This document shows, one piece after another, positions 1 to 8,316 of a stretch of DNA of 64,000 nt (its first letter is position 1; every line of letters starts with the position of its first letter). The DNA is from Tritrichomonas musculus. Taxonomy: Eukaryota > Parabasalia > Tritrichomonadida > Tritrichomonadidae. Both the position numbers and the translations under genes were made by a program. Location: NCBI GenBank assembly GCA_039105265.1, contig JAPFFF010000062.1, positions 248,001 to 312,000 of the forward strand, read 5' to 3'. Under the pieces are notes generated by a model. The model did no database searches. It had not been told where the DNA came from and saw only the letters and a list, made by a program, of their open reading frames with translations.

Positions 1-1593
1 TGAAATTGGGAAGCTCAGTAATTCTTTCTTATCGGAGCTGCTCATCAAAGAAATGTCATCCGAAGTTGAATCGATTTTCCTCACGATGACGTTTTGCATC
101 GACGATGTTGAAGGAAGTTCGGGCATTCCGCTCGATCCGGCAGCAACAAGCAAACCTCCATTTACAAGAATGTCACCGTCAGAGTCGAGTGCGCCATTCC
201 AGTCGCTCGTCTGAAGCACGTAAACTTCGCCGCCATTAAATATCAAGTCGCCGTTTGAGTCAATTCCATCTCCCTTCGCATACACGTATGTCGTACCTCC
301 CGAGAACACGATTCTGGAGTCTCTTCCTCCTGCTGCGTTTATTCCGTCATCATCAGCGGCAATCTTTATGTTTCCGCCCATGATTTGAACATTCTGAGCT
401 TCCAGACCTTCGAAGCATGTCAGAACGTTGATTTCACCATCATTTACAACGAGGTTTAAATCGGCGTTAATTGCGTCATCCAGTGTTGACACTTTTATTT
501 TACCGCCGTAAATTAGCGTGCTGCCTGAATTTGTGTGAATTGAATCATCAGGTGAATCGATTTCTATCGTGCCGCCTTCAATCAATGTCGTGTAAAACGA
601 ACTCTCAACAATTTGCTCTGTTTCATCTGCATCGTCCTTCATGAAATAATCGATCTCGCCAACTTTGATGCCTTTGCAACTGTTCGACAATATGTAGTAG
701 GTGCTGCCTCTTCGAACTTCATCGGATGGAACTTTCATGTATGTGTCTCCTGTCTTCCTGAAGCAGCCTTTCATTCTGTTTTCCGTCGCTTGAAATGTTT
801 CCCATGTTGCCACCGTTTTTATGTTCAAGTTTCCGCCAGTTATGTAAACAAATGAGTCCGCTTGGATGCCATCACCAGTTGATTTTTCAATTTTGATCGT
901 TCCGCTCTGAAAATAGACAAAGCCTCTCAAAAAGTCGAATGAGGGAACTTCACTTACACCATCATAATCTATCTCAGCATGGAGACCGTCTTTGCCGCCA
1001 TTCGTTTCTTCAACATTTATGTGGATACCGTCTAGATAAAGGGATTCAGCACTTATTCCATGGTTCTGGGCTCGAATGCTCAGAGTACCGCCAAATCCAT
1101 AGAAAACGCCATCACACTTAATACCACTCTTAGAACTGACAATATTTAATGAACCTGGGCCATTTATGGTGAGATCTTGGCTGGTACTAATTGCATTGCT
1201 TGATGTTTCATCTTGATTTGATATCATATTTTCACCAATTAGAGTAATAATTAGATTTACACCTTTTTTTGAGTCTATAATTTTAACTCCTGGATTTGAA
1301 AATTTGGCGTTTTCTAAATAAAGATGAACAGTTCCTGAATCTTTTTGAATGGTAACAATTGTTGTAATTTCCCCTGTATAGTGATAACTTCCAGAACTCT
1401 CGATTTTTTCTAAATTTTCGCCATTATATGTATCTGTAGATGTTTTTCTTTGTTCATCTTGCAAGTTATTTGAGATTGTTTTTATTGCATTTTTTAAATC
1501 AGTTGTAATACTTGTTATATCAGAAGTTTCTTTTTTTTTAATTACGGAAGAAACATTGTTAATAAATAAAAGGCATATTGTAAATAAAATCAT
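1..1593 (-). CDS. Secreted carbohydrate-binding beta-helix-like protein (Cthe_2159/DUF4353 type), 3' end outside window
   Basis: An uninterrupted frame runs from ATG (1593-1591) to the left edge, about 531 codons, with the C-terminus missing. The first 16 or so residues (MILFTICLLFINNVSS) are hydrophobic and look like a signal peptide. The body is built of short strand-turn units such as GGTIEIDSPDDSIHTNSG, INADLNLVVNDGEINV and DGIDSNGDLIFNGGEVYV, with recurring DDGI/GDGI turns. This is the pattern of the bacterial Cthe_2159 (DUF4353) polysaccharide-binding proteins, known from Clostridium as a right-handed beta-helix. The family is mainly bacterial, so lateral transfer is likely. The region coding the C-terminal half (about 1-1100) is visibly richer in G and C than the N-terminal end and the flanks. 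Role inferred: binding of plant or mucosal polysaccharide at the cell surface or outside the cell. Confidence 0.8.
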   Translation of the reverse strand, partial: MILFTICLLFINNVSSVIKKKETSDITSITTDLKNAIKTISNNLQDEQRKTSTDTYNGENLEKIESSGSYHYTGEITTIVTIQKDSGTVHLYLENAKFSNPGVKIIDSKKGVNLIITLIGENMISNQDETSSNAISTSQDLTINGPGSLNIVSSKSGIKCDGVFYGFGGTLSIRAQNHGISAESLYLDGIHINVEETNGGKDGLHAEIDYDGVSEVPSFDFLRGFVYFQSGTIKIEKSTGDGIQADSFVYITGGNLNIKTVATWETFQATENRMKGCFRKTGDTYMKVPSDEVRRGSTYYILSNSCKGIKVGEIDYFMKDDADETEQIVESSFYTTLIEGGTIEIDSPDDSIHTNSGSTLIYGGKIKVSTLDDAINADLNLVVNDGEINVLTCFEGLEAQNVQIMGGNIKIAADDDGINAAGGRDSRIVFSGGTTYVYAKGDGIDSNGDLIFNGGEVYVLQTSDWNGALDSDGDILVNGGLLVAAGSSGMPELPSTSSMQNVIVRKIDSTSDDISLMSSSDKKELLSFPIS

Positions 1594-2019
1594 TTCGTTG
1601 CAGATTTTAGAATTTATATAATTCTCAGAAAAACCTCATGCTCTCAATTTTCATTGAAAATTTTAATATTTTCAAATGTTTGAATAATTTATTTTAACTT
1701 TTTGAGCCATAATAAGTTTTTGATATAAGAAATTTGATTTTGCAATATAGAAAATTGTGTTAATGCGATACGATATTTATTTAAAAAAAATTAGTAAATT
1801 TTATCGTATAAAATTAGATCATGCTTATAGCTTAATTATATTGTCTCAAATATCAAAACATCATTATTATTGAGAAAACAAAAAGAAAGCAAGCTCATGA
1901 ATTATTATTCTATATAGTATTTTCTCATTTACTCTTGAAAAATAAATTTTAATAATGAAAATTATACAATTTTCTTATGTTATACCAATAGTTCAAGTTT
2001 ATTGAATTCTGCTTTTTTT
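1594..2019. other. AT-rich intergenic spacer
   Basis: About 430 bases separate the start of the carbohydrate-binding gene from the 3' end of the LRR gene. No open frame with a family signature and no RNA gene was seen. It must contain the promoter of the 1593 gene, but no clear TCA-type initiator stands immediately before that ATG. Confidence 0.5.
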
Positions 2020-4230
2020 TTAATCATCATCAACATAATTTTTTTTTTCAATTATTGATTCTTCTTGATTTCTTGATATCATAATAAGCGCATATTTATA
2101 CCTACCAAATAATCTTTCTGTATCAATTTGCAATTTCGTATTTTCTTGAATTTCAACGATCATAAAAAAGTTCTGTGTGTCAAAAGCTTTATTTCCAATA
2201 AAAATGACACTTGATGGAACAACGAAACTTTTGAGAGAAGAACCAGCAAAGGCAAATTCACCAATAATTTGTAATTGTGAATCATTTTCAAACTGAACCA
2301 ATTTTATTTTTGAGCAGCCAAAAAAAGCTTTGTCTCTTATTTGAACGACACTTGACGGAATTAAAATTTCTTCAATTTTAGTGCCAGCTAAAGCATTTTG
2401 GCTTATGTATCTAAGTTTTGAATTATCTTGAAACTTAACTTTTCTAAGATTATCGCAATGAGAGAAGCAGCCATCTCTTATTTCAAAAACATTCGATGGA
2501 ATTAGAATGCTTTCAATGCTTGATTCACAAAATGAGTATTTATCAAGAATTTCGATATTTGATTCTGATGGAAATGTGACTTCTGTAAGTTGTGAACATC
2601 TTTCAAATGCATATGGTGCTATTCGTTTGATGAATGATGGAATATTTGTATTTTCAATATCACGACGTGCGAATAATAATTCATCATAAATCTCACTTTT
2701 TTCATCAGTTTTTCCAAGGATGAACTGTTCCTCGTAATAAATGAAGTGTGGATTCTTTTGCATAAATATATTGTCCAATGTATTTGTCATATGGCACCAT
2801 TTTTCACTGAATTTGCAAATGCTCGAAGGAATCGATATGCATTCAATTGATGACTCAGAAAAAATGTCATCATTGAAACATTCAATTTTTGAATCCCTTT
2901 CAAAATCAATACTTTTTATATTGAGACAAGCATTGAAAGCTCCATCTTCAATTTGAATAACACTTGATGGAATTAATATCTGTTCAATTGAACATGATGA
3001 AAAAGCAAATGGACCAATTACTTGTAATTTTGAATCACTACTAAATTCAATTTTTGTAAAAGAATAGCATGAATTGAAACAATTATCATTAATTTTGACA
3101 ACATTGGGTGGAATAGAAAGAGATGTTAATGAAGATTGAAAGAATGCATATGAGTCAATTATTTGTAATTCAGAATCCTCAGAAAAATCAACATTCAGAA
3201 GTTGTTCGCAATTGCCAAAAGCAAAAGGTGCAATTCTCCTTATAAAAGAAGGAATAATTGCTCGTTGAATATCACGACGTACACATATAAGAGTGTCATA
3301 ATTGTCACTTTTTTCATCATTTTTCGAAAGAATGTATTTATTATCCATGTATAAATAACGTTTATTTTGTGGTGATATTGTAATTTTCGTTAAATTTATC
3401 CCTTTGCACCAAAAATCATCAAGTCTTTCAATACTTGATGGGATAAAAAAACTGTCAATTGAAGTGTATGTGAAGGCTTCATTACCAATTGACTTCAGTT
3501 GTGAATTGACTGGAATATCAACTTTTTTTAAACCTTCACAATTAGCAAATGCAAGTTCTTCAATTTCAGTAACAGTTGCTGGAATTTTGATGCTTTTAAT
3601 TGATGAATTTTGAAATGCAAATTTTCCAATTTTTTGTAATTTTGAATTCTTTCGAAAAAGAACAGCTGAAAGATTATCGCAATGAGAGAAGCAGCCATCT
3701 CTTATTTCAAAAACATTCGATGGAATTAGAATGCTTTCAATACTTGTTTCACAAAATGAGTATTTATCAAGAATTTCGATATTTGATTCTGATGGAAATG
3801 TGACTTCTGTAAGTTGTGAACATCTTTCAAATGCATATGGTCCTATTCGTTTAATGAATGATGGAATATTCGCATTTTCAATATCACGACGTGCGAATAA
3901 TAATTCATCATAAATCTCACTTTTTTCATCAGTTTTTCCAAGGATGAACTGTTCCTCATAATAAATGAAGTGTGGATTGTCTGGATGAACAAAAATGTTC
4001 TTCAATTTCTCAACTCCATTGCACCATCCATCTTCAAGTTTGACAACGCTGGCTGGTATGAACAATGTCACAATTGAAGAAAATGTGAATGAAGAATTTT
4101 CAATAACTCTCAATTGAGAATCTTCAGAAAATTGAATTGAATAAATTGCTTTTGAAAAATTAAATCCTCCTTTGAAAATTTCAGTGACCAAATATTTTTT
4201 TGAATTGAAAGTAATCGTCTTTGGGATCAT
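2020..4230 (-). CDS. BspA-like LRR_5 protein, 736 aa
   Basis: The protein is almost wholly LRR_5 (BspA/TpLRR) repeats of about 23 residues with the core IPSSVxxIxxxAFxxCxxL. No signal peptide or membrane segment is visible, so it is probably intracellular. Two blocks are nearly the same: a stretch coding NPHFIYYEEQFILGKTDEKS and the LRRs after it occurs at nt 2447-2754 and again at 3671-3978, 308 bp each with about 7 differences by eye. Between the LRR blocks sit non-LRR insertions of the type YEEQFILGKTDEKSEIYDEL with an RRDIE motif, as in other LRR proteins here. The frame continues upstream in phase through 27 sense codons to a TGA (4312-4314), and beyond it into another open frame, so this may be the C-terminal part of a longer gene. 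It ends in an acidic DDD tail. In other parabasalids such proteins serve in ligand binding or protein-protein contact. Confidence 0.85.
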   Translation of the reverse strand: MIPKTITFNSKKYLVTEIFKGGFNFSKAIYSIQFSEDSQLRVIENSSFTFSSIVTLFIPASVVKLEDGWCNGVEKLKNIFVHPDNPHFIYYEEQFILGKTDEKSEIYDELLFARRDIENANIPSFIKRIGPYAFERCSQLTEVTFPSESNIEILDKYSFCETSIESILIPSNVFEIRDGCFSHCDNLSAVLFRKNSKLQKIGKFAFQNSSIKSIKIPATVTEIEELAFANCEGLKKVDIPVNSQLKSIGNEAFTYTSIDSFFIPSSIERLDDFWCKGINLTKITISPQNKRYLYMDNKYILSKNDEKSDNYDTLICVRRDIQRAIIPSFIRRIAPFAFGNCEQLLNVDFSEDSELQIIDSYAFFQSSLTSLSIPPNVVKINDNCFNSCYSFTKIEFSSDSKLQVIGPFAFSSCSIEQILIPSSVIQIEDGAFNACLNIKSIDFERDSKIECFNDDIFSESSIECISIPSSICKFSEKWCHMTNTLDNIFMQKNPHFIYYEEQFILGKTDEKSEIYDELLFARRDIENTNIPSFIKRIAPYAFERCSQLTEVTFPSESNIEILDKYSFCESSIESILIPSNVFEIRDGCFSHCDNLRKVKFQDNSKLRYISQNALAGTKIEEILIPSSVVQIRDKAFFGCSKIKLVQFENDSQLQIIGEFAFAGSSLKSFVVPSSVIFIGNKAFDTQNFFMIVEIQENTKLQIDTERLFGRYKYALIMISRNQEESIIEKKNYVDDD
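2447..2754 (-). repeat. 308-bp internal duplication, copy A
   Basis: It matches 3671-3978 over its whole length with about seven substitutions and no indel by eye. It codes one non-LRR insertion plus adjoining LRR units of the LRR_5 protein. The low divergence suggests recent duplication or gene conversion. Confidence 0.85.
3671..3978 (-). repeat. 308-bp internal duplication, copy B
   Basis: Second copy of the block at 2447-2754, 1224 bp away in the same orientation and reading frame, so the two coded segments are exchangeable without a frame change. Confidence 0.85.
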
Positions 4231-4311
4231 GATATGTTTTGCTTTCGTATTCTTGTTTTTGTAAAGTCCTGCCGTCTTTTCTTTCTCATTTAAATAATAT
4301 TTTAAACCGTT

Positions 4312-4830
4312 TCAAAAAACATGTTTTCTGGTCATTAAATCTATGGATTCTACATCTTCTTTGTTGCATTTGTCATATATTTTTCTTTTGAGCTTTAAAT
4401 AATGGGTGAATGAATGGATTCGATCTGGATTGAAAATAATATTAATTATTTGATGATAGGTTGTATTTTTCTGTAAAAGATTGTCCTTTCTGGTTGATAA
4501 TTTCTTTTTTAGTTCATAATTTTTGGAAAATAATGCACGAGTGTTCTCGTTTGCTATTGCATTTTGAAATATTTGAACAAGATTATCCATTACTTCAAAT
4601 TCATTGCTTATTTCTTCAAATTCTGAAATATTTCCTGTGTTAAAATCTGGAATAATGCCATCAATCAAGTAATTCATAAATGAAATAAAGATATTATCTT
4701 TCACTTTACTAATTACTTCATAATGTCCTTCAATGTTGAGTAGTTGAGCAATAAAAGGATTTATCTTCCTTAAGAAATGAGAATCCGAAGGTACTTGGAA
4801 CGATTTTGAATTGAAGATAATGCTAAACAT
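4312..4830 (-). CDS. 172-aa parabasalid N-terminal domain protein, probably the 5' part of the LRR gene
   Basis: ATG (4830-4828) opens MFSIIFNSKSFQVPSDSHFL, followed by a helical segment with SFMNYLIDGIIPDF. I recognise this as the BTB-like N-terminal module that in Tritrichomonas proteins often stands before LRR_5 repeats; I have no exact family name. The frame stops at TGA 4312-4314 and is in the same phase as the LRR gene, whose first ATG is at 4230. The bases between are open in that phase. A single nonsense codon therefore separates a typical N-terminal domain from a typical C-terminal domain. Either this is one gene broken by one stop or base-calling error, or a two-gene remnant that is still translated in parts. 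Confidence 0.6.
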   Translation of the reverse strand: MFSIIFNSKSFQVPSDSHFLRKINPFIAQLLNIEGHYEVISKVKDNIFISFMNYLIDGIIPDFNTGNISEFEEISNEFEVMDNLVQIFQNAIANENTRALFSKNYELKKKLSTRKDNLLQKNTTYHQIINIIFNPDRIHSFTHYLKLKRKIYDKCNKEDVESIDLMTRKHVF

Positions 4831-4936
4831 AAAATTTTTTCTTAATGGTTATTAAACTTCTCAATTTTAAAAGAACTTCTCAAAATTCATAAATAAAATA
4901 GAACTTTTTCATAATACTTTTTTTTACTAAAAAGAA

Positions 4937-6634
4937 TTATGTTTTAGGAATTTTAATTGTTCCATAGAAATCCATCCTGGTGATGCTGAATATGTTGCAG
5001 TTGTCTCTGTTGTAATGGCTTGTTCCAATCTGGCGAATACGTAAATAACGGAAGAAATCGTTAGTTGGATTTTGAACGTCGAAAACGTTTGATTTTTTGG
5101 GTTCATTAAGAGAATCATCATTTTTACGACGATCAATTTCTTGCCATTTTGAACCATCTTTAGAGACTTCAATGACCCAATTTTTGAGATGGTAAGTTGA
5201 ATTTTCTTTCATGCACGTTTGTATCTCATATTTCGATGGTTGAACGAATTTGTCTTTGAAATCAAAGCAGATGATTGCACCTCCAGCATCGCTTGACTTG
5301 TATTCGTCATCATTATCAAAATCAACCATATTCTTTGGATGATAAAAGTTTTTATTTTTGAAGACGAAATGAACATCATCGCTATGCATTGAATTTGTGG
5401 TGATTTTGATTGTCTTGTTGTCATGAATGTTTTCATTATTTAATCGTGCCAGATATCTTAAGATACCTTCAAATTGGTTATTTTGTTTGTAGTCAATTGA
5501 ATTTGTAGTGAGATTATCTGGCATTTGTGCATTTAAATTAACCTGAAGATGACTTAAAATCTCTTTTTTAAGTGTTTCAAATTCTGTTCTTATTTGGTCG
5601 ATGGCAATTTCACTATTTTGCTTAATTGAGGATACCTGCTGCTTTAATTGGACAATTGATTGCTTGATAGAGTACTGTTCAACGTTTTCACGATCAAGTA
5701 GGTCTTGTACAAAGTTCAGTATCTCTTCTTGGTTAACATCTTCCAAATAATACTTACGATTTTCTCTTTGAAACAAATTTTGAAAACTCGTTGGTTCGTT
5801 GGAATCATAAGCAAGTTTACGAAATATATCATCAAAGGTAGGTCGTTCAGCTGGGGTTTCAGACCAGCATTGTTCAATTAATTTTTTAAGTTCTGGGGTT
5901 ATTTCGAAATCTTCTGGAAAAGTTGGACGAGTTTTCTTTTCTACTACAGCTTTCATAAACAAAAACCTGTTTTTTAGTACTTTTTGGGGAAGATCGTAAT
6001 AAGGCATAAGGCCAGTAACAATTTCATACATCATTATTCCAAAAGAGTAAACGTCAACACTTTCATCATAAGATATTTTATCTTCGAAAACTTCTGGAGC
6101 TGTGTATAATGGTGATCCCACACCTTCTGTCATACCCAAGTTTTCTTCTGAACTTCTGGATAATCCAAAGTCGCCAATAAGAGGATTAAAATTGCCATCT
6201 AACATTACATTTTCTGGTTTTATATCACGATGAAGTAATTTATTTTTATGAAGATGCACCAAGCCTCTTGCAACACCAATCAAAATTTTCTGTTTGGCTG
6301 TATTATCATAGGCTGGAACAGGCTTTCTTAAAATATTTCTGAGGCAGCCATTTTGAGCATATTGCATTAGTATAGAAACCTCTGTTCCATCAATTGAGTA
6401 GCCATAAAATTTTATAGCTGAGGGATGATTTAATCGTATCATTATATTAATTTCTCGACTGAAATATTTTTCATAATCAAAGTTTTGTGCAGGTTTTAAT
6501 TTTTTAAGAGCATAAAGTCTACCATCATCAACATTTTCAACCAGGTAAACAGTGCCATAAGCGCCTCCGCCCAATCTCTTAATGGTTTTAAACTTGTTGG
6601 TATCAATTTGATAGCTATTAAAGTTTGGAATCAT
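4937..6634 (-). CDS. TKL-type protein kinase with coiled coil and discoidin-like C-terminal domain, 565 aa
   Basis: The kinase domain spans about residues 15-275. It has the glycine loop LGGGAYGTVYLV, the ATP-anchoring lysine K44 in YALKK, the catalytic loop HRDIKPEN with D137, DFGLS, the APE-type motif YTAPEV and the DVYSFG helix. All catalytic residues are present, so it should be active. A polar coiled-coil-like stretch follows at about 285-370 (VQLKQQVSSIKQ region). The last 170 residues resemble the F5/8 type C (discoidin/galactose-binding) beta-sandwich seen in many parabasalid BTB and kinase proteins. Its landmarks are NWVIEVSKDGSKWQEID and FRYLRIRQIG, with a final FYG. No signal peptide or membrane segment is seen, so the discoidin-like domain is probably a cytoplasmic protein- or lipid-binding module. 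Substrate unknown. Confidence 0.88.
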   Translation of the reverse strand: MIPNFNSYQIDTNKFKTIKRLGGGAYGTVYLVENVDDGRLYALKKLKPAQNFDYEKYFSREINIMIRLNHPSAIKFYGYSIDGTEVSILMQYAQNGCLRNILRKPVPAYDNTAKQKILIGVARGLVHLHKNKLLHRDIKPENVMLDGNFNPLIGDFGLSRSSEENLGMTEGVGSPLYTAPEVFEDKISYDESVDVYSFGIMMYEIVTGLMPYYDLPQKVLKNRFLFMKAVVEKKTRPTFPEDFEITPELKKLIEQCWSETPAERPTFDDIFRKLAYDSNEPTSFQNLFQRENRKYYLEDVNQEEILNFVQDLLDRENVEQYSIKQSIVQLKQQVSSIKQNSEIAIDQIRTEFETLKKEILSHLQVNLNAQMPDNLTTNSIDYKQNNQFEGILRYLARLNNENIHDNKTIKITTNSMHSDDVHFVFKNKNFYHPKNMVDFDNDDEYKSSDAGGAIICFDFKDKFVQPSKYEIQTCMKENSTYHLKNWVIEVSKDGSKWQEIDRRKNDDSLNEPKKSNVFDVQNPTNDFFRYLRIRQIGTSHYNRDNCNIFSITRMDFYGTIKIPKT

Positions 6635-6717
6635 ATTAAAAATAAAATACGTTAAATTGTACGTTTAAATATATATCAACAAAAAAGTGTTAATTTTCCA
6701 CATTTTTTACGTTAAAA

Positions 6718-6855
6718 TTCAAAATGCTTGGGACAACATTCAATTTTTTTCAATGTTTCTCAGAAAAAAAATCATTCTGCTTGGGACAAATTGACCTAAA
6801 AGATTTATAAATTTGACCTTATCGTTTTCAAAAAGTTTGTCCCAAGCCTTTTGAA
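6718..6855. repeat. Inverted repeat with GCTTGGGACAA arms
   Basis: TTCAAAATGCTTGGGACAA at 6718-6736 is mirrored at 6836-6854 as TTTGTCCCAAGC followed by CTTTTGAA. A third copy, GCTTGGGACAAA (6779-6790), lies between them and pairs perfectly with 6836-6847. A small foldback element or structured RNA is possible. Confidence 0.7.
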
Positions 6856-7221
6856 TCCGACTTTATATGTTAAGGGCGTACGTCCAATTGAATGATGAGA
6901 TTTCAATGAGATTTCTCAAATATTTTAATCTTTTTTAGAGTAAAAAAAGTTGAAGAATATATAATATTTTGGAGAAAATAAAATGTCTATTATTTATAGA
7001 TTGATGATATATTAAAGAAAAATATTTTTATGCATTATTTTTATATTTTAATTCAAAATTATTTTTTGTAAAATTTTATCAGTCTAAAAAAATAATAGTT
7101 TTCTGATCGTTTAGGACAAATATCATCATTTTTGACCTAAACTTTTTCATAATTTGGAAGTATTGAAAGAATTATTCTATGAGTTTATTCAATATTAACA
7201 AGTTTACAACATTTTTGGGAA

Positions 7222-7596
7222 GTAAACTAAGTTTTTTAATTTGTCCCTTCTTATCGTCCTCTCAAATATGAATAAAGCTAAATATTTTTTTTTAAGTTAT
7301 TAAGGCATGAATACCTTCATTCATTTCAGGTCGAGGCTCCCGCTATTACCTTAACCAATTGGGCTTAGCCCTCAAAGGCTCCCAAAGCTATTTAAAATGC
7401 ATTTTTCCTGAATAAATAACTTTTTTATATTCTTTTTTTTTTATATTCATCTTCTCAAAATTGAAAGATATGGTATTTTTAAAAAAAATAATTTGTCCCT
7501 ACTTATCGTCCTACTTTCTGAATACTCATAGAAAATTTGAATTAAAAACTCTCAATTTTTTTGTGAATAAGGTAATAATTAAAAAACTTAGTTTAC
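7222..7596. repeat. Foldback structure with perfect 20-bp arms
   Basis: GTAAACTAAGTTTTTTAATT at 7222-7241 has its exact reverse complement at 7577-7596. The 335-bp interior holds the GC-rich island and the two direct copies of TTGTCCCTWCTTATCGTCCT. The layout resembles a MITE or a decayed transposon end pair; no transposase is visible. Confidence 0.65.
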
Positions 7597-7608
7597 GCCC
7601 TTAAAAAT

Positions 7609-7683
7609 AGGTTATGTTAAAATATTGAATTAATGTTTATTCCATTTGACATAACCTATTATGAATTAATGTTTATTCCATTT
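7609..7683. repeat. Short compound repeat
   Basis: AGGTTATGT (7609-7617) and ACATAACCT (7649-7657) form an inverted pair. TGAATTAATGTTTATTCCAT plus TT occurs twice as a direct repeat at 7626-7647 and 7662-7683, 36 bp apart. Confidence 0.7.
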
Positions 7684-8298
7684 ATTTTGAGTTATTTTCT
7701 TTTTTAAATTCCTAATATATTAAAAATAAATAAACAAGTATTCTTTATAACATTGCTAATATCTTATATAAGATATGATAATATAGGAAATATAAGGAAA
7801 CAAAATACTTTTTAAATAATCATTTAAATATCTCTATAACAATGCATTTATTGGCAATATAGTTAAATTAACTTTTGATTAGTATTATATATAGAAAACA
7901 AATGCATAAATAAATATACATTTTATCACAAAAACCAAAATGTTAGGGGTTTTTATTTCAATCTTTGGCATAAAAGAGATTTTTATTGAACTATAAATAC
8001 TTCCAAATATTAAAAAATATCAATATTAAATCCAGAAAGTTATATTTCATTAAAAAATTGGGAGGAATATAGCAAAGATTAATATATATATAATGAAATA
8101 GAAATGTTCATTGGAATGTTATTACACAATTTTTCAATAAATTATTTCTTTTATTAATAAATATATTATCAAAAATGAATGATAATCAAATTTTGTTAGG
8201 AATAAAACATAAATGATAAAAAATTGAATAAAATATAATTAATTTCTTTCAAATTTTTGTTTATAAACAAAATAAACAAAATAGAATATAAAAATAAT

Positions 8299-8305
8299 TC
8301 ATTTT
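8299..8305 (+). promoter_or_regulatory. Candidate initiator (Inr) element
   Basis: TCATTTT with the presumed +1 A at 8301 lies 16 bases before the ATG at 8317. It fits the parabasalid TCA+1Y(T/A) initiator and its usual close spacing, and it supports choosing ATG 8317 over an ATG 60 bases upstream. Confidence 0.45.
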
Positions 8306-8316
8306 TATACATTGCA

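Larger units (their letters stand above)
6635..8316. other. Long AT-rich intergenic region with nested inverted repeats
   Basis: About 1.7 kb without a credible gene lies between the divergent kinase and UBR-box genes. It holds several foldback structures listed separately, a direct pair of 20 bp (7241-7260 and 7493-7512, TTGTCCCTTCTTATCGTCCT with one mismatch), and a GC-rich island at about 7325-7395. The right half, 7700-8290, is nearly pure AT. Confidence 0.6.

Noticed and set aside
7325-7395. Intact tRNA gene
   Set aside because: An A-box-like stretch is present on the minus strand, but no acceptor pairing, anticodon stem or T arm could be drawn.
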